Counted from the first letter of the stretch, positions 27,071 through 35,703 are shown. The stretch: 42,729 bases of DNA from Prolixibacteraceae bacterium (GCA_018648265.1 JABGRN010000046.1:1-42729), one strand, 5' to 3'. The notes: generated from the sequence alone by a model not told the origin. A program made the numbers and translations.

Positions 27071-27682
27071 TTAAATAAAAGCGAATAATTTATCGATAAA
27101 CAAGCTGAACAATTCTGGTTTTAAAAGAATTGGGAAAACAAACCCAAAAAGGGCACCTAAAAAGTGTGCGTCGTGAGCAACATTATCGTTTTTTCGTTTG
27201 CTCATTTGGTAAGAATAAAGCAAATATCCTATGGCAAACAAAATCCCCGGGATGGGCAAAACAGCGAAAAGCAAAATCGGTTGCAAGGGGTCGAAAAATA
27301 TAAAAGCAAACAATACTGCCGATACTGCCCCCGAAGCACCAACTGCATTATAATAGTAGTTGTTTTGGTGTTTTATTAAGCTCCAAATATTAGATGCCAG
27401 GATTCCGCCAAAATATAAAATCAGAAAATAAGCATTTGCTTTGTTACCAAAAAAATAACCCAAATAACCTTCAATAGCCCGCCCGAAAAAGTACAAAACC
27501 AACATATTTACAATCAGATGTGGCCAGTTGGCATGAATAAAAGCATGAGATATAAGCCGATAATATTCTTTTTTATGAATAATTTGTGCTGCATTAAATT
27601 GCAATTTGTCAGCCAGACGTTCGTTTTGAAACGACAAATACGAAATCAAAGCAGTTACGCCGATTATTAACCATGTAATCAT
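27071..27682 (-). CDS. Rhomboid family intramembrane serine protease
   Basis: A 203-residue membrane protein with about six helices. The catalytic serine is S117 in the GASGAVSA motif and the catalytic histidine is H173 in HDAHFLGALFG. The HANWPHLIVNMLVLYFFG helix is the typical rhomboid L1/TM2 region. It would cleave membrane-helix substrates within the inner membrane; substrates are unknown. Its ATG immediately follows the holA stop (no spacer), and five bases separate it from the aminotransferase-like gene, so it belongs to the same operon. Confidence 0.93.
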   Translation of the reverse strand: MITWLIIGVTALISYLSFQNERLADKLQFNAAQIIHKKEYYRLISHAFIHANWPHLIVNMLVLYFFGRAIEGYLGYFFGNKANAYFLILYFGGILASNIWSLIKHQNNYYYNAVGASGAVSAVLFAFIFFDPLQPILLFAVLPIPGILFAIGYLLYSYQMSKRKNDNVAHDAHFLGALFGFVFPILLKPELFSLFIDKLFAFI

Positions 27683-28684
27683 TTAGTGTAGAATTTTGTA
27701 AATCATTTCCTTTTGTAAATCTGCTTTATCAACCATGGTTGAAACTTTCCATCCTTTACTTTTCATATCATACTCGCGCAAAATACCAATAATTTCGTAT
27801 AGTTTAGTAGGGGAATATTTTTTAGCAGCCAAAATATATTCTTTTGCAAAAAAAGGATGCACAGCTAAAGCCGCAGCTACATTTCTGTCCGATTTATCAT
27901 CTAAAAAATAGTACATAAAAAGTTTAGAAAAATAAAAGTAGAGGTTGGAAATTGTTTTCTGAATGGGGTTCAAGGTTTGGTTTTCCCCAAAATAATTTAT
28001 TATCTGATTAGCTTTTATAACATTTTTTTCGCCAAGTGCTTTTTGTAATTCGAATGCATTAAAATCTTTGCTAAGACCGATATTCTCTTCAATTTGTTTT
28101 GGCGATATTTGGCTGGTGTCTTTAACAGCAATAATTAATTTATCGAGTTCGTTGGCAACTTTACTTAGGTTGGCGCCCAAATACGAAGTTAAAATTTGAC
28201 TTGCCTGTGGAGTAATAGTAAAATTGTGTTGCCTAAGGTAATTTTCAATCCAGGCCGGAATTCTATTCTCGTAAACTTTTTTAGAAGTGAAAATTACCCC
28301 GTTCTTTTTGATTTCTTTGACCAACTTGGTCCTTGCGTCTAAATTTTTGTACTTGTAATTTAAAACCAAAATGGTTGAAGAAAGTGGTTTCCCGGCATAC
28401 GCCGCCAATGTTTCAATTTTTGCGAGGCTTTGCGCTTCTTTCACAATAATTACCTGTTGGCTGGCCATCATCGGGAACTGCATTGCACTGTGGGCAATTG
28501 TTACAGGATCGGTATCTTTACCATAAAAAACAGTTTGATTGAACCCTTTTTCTGCATCGGCAAGTACATTTTTTTCAATATAATCCGAAATCTGATCGAT
28601 AAAATATGGTTCTTCTCCCTGAAGCAAATAAATAGGATGATAAATTTTCTTTTTCAGGTTTTGCAGGACAATATCAAATTCCAT
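27683..28684 (-). CDS. holA: DNA polymerase III subunit delta
   Basis: A 333-residue clamp-loader subunit that opens the beta sliding clamp. The N-terminus YHPIYLLQGEEPYFIDQISDYI is the typical delta AAA+-like start, followed by VIIVKEAQSL and the central LTSYLGANLSKVANELDKLI and NIGLSKDFNAFELQKALG stretches. It lies one base after the AMP nucleosidase stop and directly before the rhomboid gene, so it is translationally coupled on both sides. The length is normal for the family. Confidence 0.95.
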   Translation of the reverse strand: MEFDIVLQNLKKKIYHPIYLLQGEEPYFIDQISDYIEKNVLADAEKGFNQTVFYGKDTDPVTIAHSAMQFPMMASQQVIIVKEAQSLAKIETLAAYAGKPLSSTILVLNYKYKNLDARTKLVKEIKKNGVIFTSKKVYENRIPAWIENYLRQHNFTITPQASQILTSYLGANLSKVANELDKLIIAVKDTSQISPKQIEENIGLSKDFNAFELQKALGEKNVIKANQIINYFGENQTLNPIQKTISNLYFYFSKLFMYYFLDDKSDRNVAAALAVHPFFAKEYILAAKKYSPTKLYEIIGILREYDMKSKGWKVSTMVDKADLQKEMIYKILH

Positions 28685-28685
28685 A

Positions 28686-29456
28686 TTAAAATCTTAGGTG
28701 TTTAACAGATTGCCCGTTATTTTTCACTTCCAACAATGAATCAATTCCGGTCTGAATGTGTAATTCTACAAACTGCGATGTTACTTTTTGGTCGCTTTTG
28801 GTGGTTTTTACACCGGTAGAAATCATGGGTTGATCGGATACAAGTAACAGTGCTCCGGTAGGAATTTGGTTGGCAAAACCTACGGTAAACAGAGTAGCCG
28901 TTTCCATATCGATGGCCATTGCACGGGTTTTTGTTAGGTATTTTTTAAATCGCTCGTCATACTCCCAAACCCGCTTGTTTGTTGTAAAAACTACTCCAGT
29001 CCAATAATCAAGGCCAGAAGTGCGGAGGACATGAGAAACCGCCCTCTGCAGGTTAAATGCAGGTAAAGCAGGAATTTCAGGGGGCAGATAATCGTTGGAT
29101 GTTCCATCGCTGCGAATAGCCGCAATTGGTAGAATGAGATCCCCTAATTTATTTTTCTTTTTTAAACCACCACATTTCCCCAGGAACAAAACCCCTTTGG
29201 GCTGGATTGCACTTAAAAGATCCATTGCTGTCGCCGCATTCGGGCTGCCCATTCCAAAATTCATAATTGTAATCCCTTCTGCTGTTGCGCTTGGCATATT
29301 TTTATCGCCGCCTTCCACCGGGACTTCATACCGTTGTGCGAATTTATCTACATAATCCTGAAAATTAGTCAGCAAAATATACTTTCCAAATTCTTCCAGC
29401 TTTTTTCCTGTGTAACGTGGAAGCCAATTATCAACAATCTCTTTTTTTGTCTTCAT
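28686..29456 (-). CDS. amn: AMP nucleosidase
   Basis: A 256-residue nucleosidase that hydrolyses AMP to adenine and ribose 5-phosphate, part of the nucleoside phosphorylase superfamily. Family stretches are NFGMGSPNAATAMDLL, FLGKCGGL, AAIRSDGTSNDYLP and the purine/ribose-binding AIDMETATLF near residue 190. It is the short Bacteroidota form without the N-terminal regulatory domain of E. coli Amn. The frame runs up to 29522, but ATG 29456 (MKTKKEIVDNW) gives the family N-terminus. It heads the amn-holA-rhomboid-aminotransferase-like operon and diverges from the HsdR_N-domain gene. Confidence 0.92.
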   Translation of the reverse strand: MKTKKEIVDNWLPRYTGKKLEEFGKYILLTNFQDYVDKFAQRYEVPVEGGDKNMPSATAEGITIMNFGMGSPNAATAMDLLSAIQPKGVLFLGKCGGLKKKNKLGDLILPIAAIRSDGTSNDYLPPEIPALPAFNLQRAVSHVLRTSGLDYWTGVVFTTNKRVWEYDERFKKYLTKTRAMAIDMETATLFTVGFANQIPTGALLLVSDQPMISTGVKTTKSDQKVTSQFVELHIQTGIDSLLEVKNNGQSVKHLRF

Positions 29457-29571
29457 TAAATATTTTATTTTACCATTGAAAAATATAAATTGCCTGCGTT
29501 TTTGGTAATTGCAAATGTACATTTTTTGATTTCGCCAGCCAAAACGAGTTAAAACGAAAAATCAATTTAAA

Positions 29572-30048
29572 ATGCAAAAACTGAGTTTGCCGGAATATAC
29601 TTTCAGGACAAAAATGGAGAAAGGGAAACAACATATTTTTGATTCGCTAAGAAAGAAATTTGTTGTGTTAACGCCTGAGGAATGGGTACGACAAAATTTT
29701 ATCCAATATTTAATAAAGGAGAAAAAATATCCTGAAACTTTGATGGTTGTTGAAAAACAAATTATTGTAAATAATAAACAGCAGCGATTTGATTTGTTGA
29801 TTTATTTAAGAAGCGGGCAGCCTCATTTAATTGCCGAATTTAAAGCTCCCAATGTAAAAATTACTCAGGAAACTTTCGACCAGGTTGTTCGTTATAACAT
29901 GGCGTTGCGGGTAGAAAGGGTTGTAGTATCGAATGGATTGCAACATTTCGCTTGCGAAATCGATTACGTAAAAAACAGTTTTAAGTATTTAAAAGAAATC
30001 CCTGTTTTTTCAGAACGTTGCAAGGTTGATGGGCAGGGATTTAGTTAA
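29572..30048 (+). CDS. Orphan HsdR N-terminal (PD-(D/E)XK) domain protein
   Basis: A 158-residue protein made up of the HsdR_N-type nuclease fold only. The catalytic pattern of PD-(D/E)XK nucleases is visible as D74 in QQRFDLLIYL and E89-x-K91 in LIAEFKAP, with E61 upstream and Q99/Q104 downstream. No helicase/translocase domain and no HsdM/HsdS genes are nearby, so it is not part of a type I restriction system. In Bacteroidota such single-domain genes sit beside holA and AMP nucleosidase as they do here, from memory, which suggests a housekeeping DNA-processing role. It starts at ATG 29572; no promoter is obvious. Confidence 0.85.
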   Translation: MQKLSLPEYTFRTKMEKGKQHIFDSLRKKFVVLTPEEWVRQNFIQYLIKEKKYPETLMVVEKQIIVNNKQQRFDLLIYLRSGQPHLIAEFKAPNVKITQETFDQVVRYNMALRVERVVVSNGLQHFACEIDYVKNSFKYLKEIPVFSERCKVDGQGFS

Positions 30049-30079
30049 CTCTTTAGGTTTAGCGGATTCCGGTTCGCTG

Positions 30080-30107
30080 AAAAAAAAATGGCGAATTGGA
30101 ATTCGCC
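30080..30107 (-). terminator. Rho-independent terminator of the yefM-yoeB-acetyltransferase unit
   Basis: A perfect GGCGAATT/AATTCGCC stem followed on the minus strand by A and eight T. It lies 12 bases after the stop of the acetyltransferase gene. Confidence 0.9.
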
Positions 30108-30119
30108 ACACCCGGCTTT

Positions 30120-30647
30120 TTATTCAAGCATTTTCTGTAGTAAAACTTCGTCTTTCCAGCCTGTGATAGTTTTTAACCAGTTTTTTTTAATCCCAACTTG
30201 TACAAAACCCGAATTTTCGAACAATCTTATACTTTTTATATTATCAAAAGCAATATTTGCGTAAAGTTGTTTCAGCCCTAAAATTTCAAAAGCATAGTTC
30301 GAAAGTGCTTTTAACGCATCGCTAGCAAAACCTCGATTTCGATCTGAATTTTTATGAACTAAAATACCAACACCGGCTCGTAAATGGTAGGGTTCAAAAT
30401 CGAACAAATCAATGGCACCAACCGGCTCATATTTTTGGTTTTGAATAATTAACCGAAGTTGTTTTGTCTCGTAAATATCTTTGGCTGATTCTTTTAAATA
30501 CTGTGCAAGAATGTGTCTCGAAAAAGGGGTTTTTGTATTACTTACTTCCCAGATTTCAATGTTGTTTTCCCATTGGTAAAGCAATTCAATATCTTCAGGT
30601 TCTATCGGGCGCAGTGATATTTTTCCGTATTTAAGTAGGTTATTCAT
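30120..30647 (-). CDS. GNAT family N-acetyltransferase
   Basis: A 175-residue acetyltransferase of the RimJ/RimL type (Acetyltransf_3). It shows the LRPIEPEDIELLYQWENN start, the VGILVHKNSDRNRGFASDAL acetyl-CoA-binding region (motif A, R/Q-x-x-G-x-G/A variant RNRGFA) and IRLFENSGFVQVG at motif B. The substrate (protein N-terminus, amine or other) cannot be told. Its start lies one base after the yoeB stop, with no promoter between, so it is read as the third gene of the toxin-antitoxin operon. A terminator follows at once. Whether it is part of the toxin system or a passenger is open. Confidence 0.88.
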   Translation of the reverse strand: MNNLLKYGKISLRPIEPEDIELLYQWENNIEIWEVSNTKTPFSRHILAQYLKESAKDIYETKQLRLIIQNQKYEPVGAIDLFDFEPYHLRAGVGILVHKNSDRNRGFASDALKALSNYAFEILGLKQLYANIAFDNIKSIRLFENSGFVQVGIKKNWLKTITGWKDEVLLQKMLE

Positions 30648-30648
30648 T

Positions 30649-30903
30649 TTAATAGTGAAATCTACATTGAATGATAGTAATTATTTCGTTTTTAACTTTA
30701 TAAATTAAACGATGTTCTTTATTTATTCTTCTAGACCAGTAACCGAATAGATTACCTTTTAATGGTTCTGGTTTACCAATTCCTGAAAAGGGTGTTCTAT
30801 CACAGCTTTTTATAAGCTCGTTAATTTTATGATGAACTTTTTTATCTGTTTTCTGCCAATATAAATAATCGTTCCAAGCTGAATTTTCCCATAATTTTCT
30901 CAT
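30649..30903 (-). CDS. yoeB: YoeB-type ribosome-dependent mRNA endonuclease toxin
   Basis: An 84-residue RelE-fold toxin with the same length and catalytic positions as E. coli YoeB: E46 in KPEPLKG, R65 in KEHRLIY, H83 in the terminal CRFHY, and Y84 at the end. It cleaves mRNA at the ribosomal A site when its antitoxin is lost. The start overlaps the antitoxin stop by one base (TAATG), the usual coupling for this module. All catalytic residues are present, so it should be active. Confidence 0.94.
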   Translation of the reverse strand: MRKLWENSAWNDYLYWQKTDKKVHHKINELIKSCDRTPFSGIGKPEPLKGNLFGYWSRRINKEHRLIYKVKNEIITIIQCRFHY

Positions 30904-31157
30904 TATGGTTCAATTAAATCATGTTCTTTTACGTTTCCTAATTCCACATTTTGTATTGAATCAAGGAGTCTTTTTTTATTTTTCTTTGAACTTATCAAAT
31001 AATCTGTCTCTAATTGCGAGTTGTATTCATCTAATGAAATCATCACAACACTTTTCCCACCTGGACGGTGAACTATTAATGTTTCGTGGTCTTCGCAAAC
31101 CATGTCGAGATTCGATTTCAGTTTATTTCTTAGCTCTGAATAATTTACTGTTTTCAT
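30903..31157 (-). CDS. yefM: YefM/Phd-type antitoxin
   Basis: An 84-residue antitoxin. The N-terminal half (MKTVNYSELRNKLKSNLDMVCEDHETLIVHRPGG and VVMISLDEYNS) is the Phd/YefM DNA-binding dimerisation fold. The C-terminal part, rich in charged residues, would wrap around YoeB. It is the first gene of the operon and should repress its own promoter through the palindrome at 31177-31194. Confidence 0.92.
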   Translation of the reverse strand: MKTVNYSELRNKLKSNLDMVCEDHETLIVHRPGGKSVVMISLDEYNSQLETDYLISSKKNKKRLLDSIQNVELGNVKEHDLIEP

Positions 31158-31176
31158 TTCATGTTATTTTTCAATC

Positions 31177-31194
31177 AGTACAAAATTACGTACT
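31177..31194 (-). promoter_or_regulatory. YefM operator overlapping the operon promoter
   Basis: The arms AGTAC and GTACT form a palindrome around 8 bases. On the minus strand the same stretch holds TAATTTTG (31181-31188), a perfect TANNTTTG -7 box about 20 bases before the yefM ATG. An operator lying over the -7 box fits autorepression by YefM-YoeB, whose known operators also carry a TGTACA-like core. Confidence 0.65.
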
Positions 31195-31213
31195 TTTTAT
31201 TGAAAAGAAAAAA

Positions 31214-33166
31214 TTACCTGTCTAAATTATTCCATCCTTTAAAAAGAATTTCAGTATCGGTTAAAAGGCTGTAATCTTTTGCATATAAAATATTTAATTG
31301 CTTCTTTTTTTCAGCATCAAGGTTTAGATCTGGAAATAAATCGCGCGGATTAAGGATTCCCGTTTTTATGACAGGCAGTTCTTCAAAAGTGCCTGATTCT
31401 AACAGATATCCAATCCATGACTTTTTGCCCCACAAAACACTAAATATATTTTTCACAAAAGATGTTTTATTTTTAAAGAACCAAATAATGAGTGGACATA
31501 AAAACAGATAAACTAAGGAAAATCCGAAATCGAAAATCCGTTTTTTTCTTTTGTTAGAAGCTTTTGAAATGGCATTTATATTTACTACATACAATTCGCC
31601 GGCTGTGTGAATGGAGTTACTTCCTATTATACTCAGACTTTCGGGAGGGGCAATTTTATAATCGACTTCAAGTTGGGTCAAATCTAACATTGCGCGGATA
31701 ATTTTGGCAGAACTTATATTTTCGGCACAAAAAATAATTTCATCAATGCGGTTTATGCGAATAATTTCTTTTAGTTGGTCAAGTTGCCCAATGTAATGTT
31801 GCCCGTAATCGCTTTTGTCGATGGCAATAAAACCTGCCAGTTCTGATTGAATTTGTGTGTTTTGCAACAATTGTTTTACACGGGTGGCTTCCAGCGAATG
31901 ACCAACAATTGCAATTTTCTTATTCTTTCTAATATCGAGCCTGAATCCTTTAATTTTTAACCAGTGCGCAACTAAGCGAAACAAAATCAAAATAAAAACT
32001 GCCCAGGCCGAACCGAGTAAAATCAGTGCCCGCGAAAAACGGAATTTTTCATCGACCAAAGAATAAACCAAAAGAATGGAAACCGAACCCCACAAAACTC
32101 CCCGGGCAACCCTTAAAAGGCTTACAGGTTTTTTATAAGCTCCTGAAAAAAGAATCCCAAAAAACCAGAAAACAATATAAACGGGCACAACCATACGCAA
32201 AAAACCCGGCGGATAGTAGCCGAGATCAAAACGTAAATTTTCCCAATAAGGTGTTAAAAAAAGATAACCCATAAAAATTAGCAGACCATCAAATAATGGG
32301 AGATATATTTTTTCAAATATCCTTTTTACAATCGAAATCATGGCCCGAAAATAAATTGCCAGATAAATGAAAAAGGAAAAGGTGTTTGCCTTGCCACCTG
32401 AAAAATGTTTGCGGGCAAAAATAATCATGGCGGTGTAAAACATCCGAACATAATTTAACGACCCTTTTTTCGTACTTTCCCCTTTGTAATGAATTATTGT
32501 GGTTTTAGGGAAATAAAAATTTTTATAGCCACCTTTTATTACCCGGTACGAAAGGTCGATATCTTCGCCGTACATAAAAAATGTTTCGTCTAACAATCCA
32601 ACTTTGTCGAGTGCTGATTTTCGCAACAACATAAAAGCCCCGGCCAGCACATCAACTTCGTGGATTTTATTTTCGTTTAAATAAGAAAGGTGGTATTTCC
32701 CAAACTTTTTCGATTTAGGAAATAATCTGGAAATCCCTGACATTTTATAAAATGCCACCCAGGGTGTTGGCAATCCGCGTTTCGATTCTGGAAGAAAATT
32801 CCCAGTCCCGTCAATCATTTTTACACCCAGACCACCAGCGTCAGGATGTTTTTCCATAAAGCTAATAACCTTCGAAAATGTATTTTCTTCGACAACTGTG
32901 TCCGGGTTCAGCAATAAAATATATTTACCCTGTGCAATCCGGGCAGCCTGGTTATTTGCTTTCGAAAACCCGACATTTTCTTTGTTTTCGATAAAATTAA
33001 TGCCTGGGAATTTTTCGAGGATTAACTGGGTCGAACCATCAACAGAGTTATTGTCAACTACAAAAATTTCAGCAGAAATATTTTTAGAAGCTTTTAAAAC
33101 CGAGTGCAGGCATTGTTCTAAAAAATGTTTTACGTTGTAGTTTACAATTATTACCGATAGTTCCAT
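31214..33166 (-). CDS. Glycosyltransferase family 2 fused to a degenerate polyprenyl-phosphate sugar-phosphotransferase
   Basis: A 650-residue fusion. Residues 1-250 are a GT2 domain of the rhamnosyltransferase type (SVIIVNYN, VDNNSVDGS, LLLNPDT, GEDIDLSYR). Four or five membrane helices follow (about 275-400). A Rossmann-like domain (about 410-520, KKIAIVGHSLEATRV, GQLDQLKEII) resembles the CoA_binding_3 part of WbaP-type enzymes. The C-terminal ~130 residues look like a PGT catalytic domain (RKKRIFDFGFSLVYLFLCPL, KKSWIGY, LPVIKTGIL, YAKDYSLLTDTEIL) with the catalytic Asp-Glu region missing. ATG 33166 is preferred over an in-frame TTG at 33193, because the TTG lies inside a -7 box. It probably acts in surface polysaccharide assembly at the inner membrane. 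Confidence 0.78.
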   Translation of the reverse strand: MELSVIIVNYNVKHFLEQCLHSVLKASKNISAEIFVVDNNSVDGSTQLILEKFPGINFIENKENVGFSKANNQAARIAQGKYILLLNPDTVVEENTFSKVISFMEKHPDAGGLGVKMIDGTGNFLPESKRGLPTPWVAFYKMSGISRLFPKSKKFGKYHLSYLNENKIHEVDVLAGAFMLLRKSALDKVGLLDETFFMYGEDIDLSYRVIKGGYKNFYFPKTTIIHYKGESTKKGSLNYVRMFYTAMIIFARKHFSGGKANTFSFFIYLAIYFRAMISIVKRIFEKIYLPLFDGLLIFMGYLFLTPYWENLRFDLGYYPPGFLRMVVPVYIVFWFFGILFSGAYKKPVSLLRVARGVLWGSVSILLVYSLVDEKFRFSRALILLGSAWAVFILILFRLVAHWLKIKGFRLDIRKNKKIAIVGHSLEATRVKQLLQNTQIQSELAGFIAIDKSDYGQHYIGQLDQLKEIIRINRIDEIIFCAENISSAKIIRAMLDLTQLEVDYKIAPPESLSIIGSNSIHTAGELYVVNINAISKASNKRKKRIFDFGFSLVYLFLCPLIIWFFKNKTSFVKNIFSVLWGKKSWIGYLLESGTFEELPVIKTGILNPRDLFPDLNLDAEKKKQLNILYAKDYSLLTDTEILFKGWNNLDR

Positions 33167-33190
33167 CCTTCGCGTTGAATCAATTTTTGT

Positions 33191-33198
33191 CAAATGTA
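33191..33198 (-). promoter_or_regulatory. -7 box for the glycosyltransferase fusion gene
   Basis: Minus-strand TACATTTG is a perfect TANNTTTG match, with a T-rich TTTTTTCG 17 bases upstream. The leader to ATG 33166 would be about 20 bases. It excludes the TTG at 33193 as start. Confidence 0.5.
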
Positions 33199-33251
33199 TG
33201 TATTCCTTTGCATAACGAAAAAATATATAAATCCTGATACTTCAAACGCAT

Positions 33252-33878
33252 TTATTTTCCCAGCGAACTTTCGTAAGCTACACGGTTAACGAGCGATCTG
33301 CCCAGAGTAATCTCATCGGTATATTCCAACTCATCGCCAATTGAGACACCACGCGCCAGAGTTGTAATTTTTATGTCTTTCCCTTTTAGTTTTCGATAAA
33401 TATAAAAATTGGTTGTGTCGCCTTCCATGGTAGTTGAAAGTGCCAGGATTAATTCTATAATATCCTCTTTTTCAATTCTTTCGACCAACGAATTTATTTC
33501 CAGATCAGATGGGCCAATCCCATCCATTGGCGAAATTATCCCGCCTAAAACATGGTATAAACCGTTAAACTGGTGCGTATTTTCAACCGACATTACGTCG
33601 CGAATGTTCTCAACGACACAAATTGCCGAGTTATTTCGTGCCGGGTTAGAACAAATCTGGCATATCTCTGTATCAGAAATATTGTGGCAAACTTTACAGT
33701 GTTTTATTTCGCTTCGAAGCCGTATCAGGCTGTTAGCAAAAGCATTAACTTCGCCAGCATCCTGCCTGAGCAAGTGTAAAACCAGTCGAAGGGCACTTTT
33801 GCGCCCAATTCCAGGCAATTTAGCAAATTCGTTCACTGCGTTTTCCAACAACTTTGAAGGATATTTTTCAATGTTCAT
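33252..33878 (-). CDS. recR: Recombination mediator protein RecR
   Basis: A 208-residue RecF-pathway protein that, with RecO, loads RecA on gapped DNA. The helix-hairpin-helix [20 protein letters not shown], the C4 zinc finger [16 protein letters not shown], and the TOPRIM segment with [15 protein letters not shown] and [16 protein letters not shown] are all intact. Length and order match the family. It has its own -7 box upstream. Confidence 0.97.
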   Translation of the reverse strand: MNIEKYPSKLLENAVNEFAKLPGIGRKSALRLVLHLLRQDAGEVNAFANSLIRLRSEIKHCKVCHNISDTEICQICSNPARNNSAICVVENIRDVMSVENTHQFNGLYHVLGGIISPMDGIGPSDLEINSLVERIEKEDIIELILALSTTMEGDTTNFYIYRKLKGKDIKITTLARGVSIGDELEYTDEITLGRSLVNRVAYESSLGK

Positions 33879-33896
33879 ATTTCAATATTTCAGGTT

Positions 33897-33904
33897 CAAA
33901 AGTA
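33897..33904 (-). promoter_or_regulatory. -7 box for recR
   Basis: Minus-strand TACTTTTG is a perfect TANNTTTG match about 20 bases before the recR ATG. No clear -33 box is seen at the usual spacing. Confidence 0.45.
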
Positions 33905-34221
33905 AAATGAAAAAATCAATTTTAGTATTGAAAGTAATTTTATTTCGAGATTGATTTATGAACAATAATTTCAAATGTATCTACCTGTTCAATATCTATT
34001 ATTTTTGTAATTAACAGATAAACTGTCATGATAAAACTATAGAATTTACTTAAATAATAATAAGCTCTTTTATGCTATTTTTTCTCATGGCGGTTTCATT
34101 TCAAAAAATTTTTCTGAACTGCTTTTTATACTGATTATAAATCGGTAAATTTAGCGACCAAGATTATTTTCAAAAATAATTTCAAAATAATATGTTTTTA
34201 CTAAACCAAAAAAAAATAATC
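33905..34221. other. Intergenic region between recR and the oxidoreductase
   Basis: About 317 AT-rich bases with weak inverted ATTATTTT/AAAATAAT words near 34160-34190. I see no RNA gene and no clear promoter for the downstream gene. Confidence 0.5.
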
Positions 34222-35703
34222 ATGAACAAAAAAACGAAACTTAATGTATCACGAAGAGGTTTCATTGGAACTACTGCAACCGCAATTGCTGGAATAACGA
34301 TTGTGCCAAGACAGGCCGTTGCCGGATTGGGGCATGTTCCTCCAAGCGACAAACTGAATATTGCCGGGATTGGAATTGGCGGAAAAGGAAAAGTAAACCT
34401 TAGAAATATGCCCGGACAAAATATTGTTGCCCTTTGCGATGTGGACTGGGAATATGCCAAGCCGGTTTTTGATACTTATCCAAATGCTAAAAAGTATAAA
34501 GATTTCAGGGAAATGTTCGATAAGCAAAAGGATATTGATGCAGTTGTGATTGCCACGCCAGACCATACACATACGGTTTCGGCTTCTCCAGCAATGGAGC
34601 TTGGTAAACACGTTTATCTCCAAAAACCTTTAACTCATTCTGTTTGGGAATCCCGATATCTGACAAAACTTGCCGGAAAAACCGGAGTTATCACCCAAAT
34701 GGGAAACGAAGGGCACTCAAGTGATAGTGTTTATGAAGTTGCAGAAGTGGTTCATAGCGGATGCCTGGGAGAAATAAAAGATGTACACGTGTGGACAAAC
34801 AGGCCCATTTGGAGGCAAGGAATGCCCCAGCCCCTCAAAGAAGTAAAAATACCTAAAACATTAGACTGGGATTTGTTTATTGGTCCGGCAAAAATGAGGG
34901 CTTACAATCCTGAATACCATCCATGGATTTGGAGAGGTTGGTGGGATTATGGCACTGGTGCCCTTGGCGATATGGGCTGTCATTTATTAGACGTTCCAAA
35001 TTATGCACTTAATTTAGGTGCACCAACGGCTTTCCAGGCAAGCTCATCGTTATTAAATACTGAAAGTGCCCCGGTTTCGGCAAAAGTTTCTTTTCTTTTC
35101 CCTGCCCGAAAAAATTTACCCTACTGTGCCTTACCAGAATTGGAATTAACGTGGTACGATGGAGGATTTATGCCTGCACGGCCTTTTGATTTGCCACTTG
35201 ATGCACCGATGAATCCCGGAGGTGGTTTTATGTTTGTCGGTTCAAAAGCAACACTTATTGCTGAAAGTTATGGAGCAAACTGGAAAGTATATAAAAATGG
35301 AGATGAGGTTGTTCCGGAAACTAAAGTTAGCATTGACAGGATACCTGATGATCCGAATGGAGGAGGCAGGCACGAGATGCATTTTGTGAACTGCTGTAAA
35401 AACGGTGGAGAACCAGCCTCGAGGTTTGAATATTCCGGACCATTTAACGAAATGGTGGTGATGGGCAACTTGGCTGTACGGATGCAATCGCTTCAAAAAA
35501 CATTCCTTTGGGACAGCGAGAATTTGAAAGTTACCAATCTGGCGCCCGATGAAAAACTGAGGACAACCAAACTTTTGCCATTCTCTTCTGATGTAGTGAC
35601 CAGAAATATTGAAAGACAAGCGAAACAAAGAGTTGAGTGGAACGCGCAGGAAATGTGCGAAGAATGGATAAAACACAACTATCGCGAAGGCTGGAACTTG
35701 TAG
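34222..35703 (+). CDS. Tat-exported Gfo/Idh/MocA family oxidoreductase
   Basis: A 493-residue protein with a twin-arginine signal at the N-terminus (NVSRRGFIGTTATAIAG), so it is exported folded with its nucleotide bound. The Rossmann motif GIGIGGKGKVNL and the family catalytic region LQKPLTHS (the usual E-K-P-x position) are present, followed by DMGCHLLDVPNYAL. It belongs to the large oxidoreductases that Bacteroidota and Planctomycetes use on sugars, sugar alcohols or glycosides. The substrate cannot be inferred and no glycan gene is adjacent. I use ATG 34222, since the in-frame ATG at 34192 would put ten extra residues before the Tat motif. A bidirectional terminator follows. Confidence 0.9.
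   Translation: MNKKTKLNVSRRGFIGTTATAIAGITIVPRQAVAGLGHVPPSDKLNIAGIGIGGKGKVNLRNMPGQNIVALCDVDWEYAKPVFDTYPNAKKYKDFREMFDKQKDIDAVVIATPDHTHTVSASPAMELGKHVYLQKPLTHSVWESRYLTKLAGKTGVITQMGNEGHSSDSVYEVAEVVHSGCLGEIKDVHVWTNRPIWRQGMPQPLKEVKIPKTLDWDLFIGPAKMRAYNPEYHPWIWRGWWDYGTGALGDMGCHLLDVPNYALNLGAPTAFQASSSLLNTESAPVSAKVSFLFPARKNLPYCALPELELTWYDGGFMPARPFDLPLDAPMNPGGGFMFVGSKATLIAESYGANWKVYKNGDEVVPETKVSIDRIPDDPNGGGRHEMHFVNCCKNGGEPASRFEYSGPFNEMVVMGNLAVRMQSLQKTFLWDSENLKVTNLAPDEKLRTTKLLPFSSDVVTRNIERQAKQRVEWNAQEMCEEWIKHNYREGWNL

Noticed and set aside
29572-30048. Type I restriction-modification system
   Set aside because: Only the N-terminal nuclease domain of HsdR is present and no HsdM, HsdS or helicase part occurs nearby.
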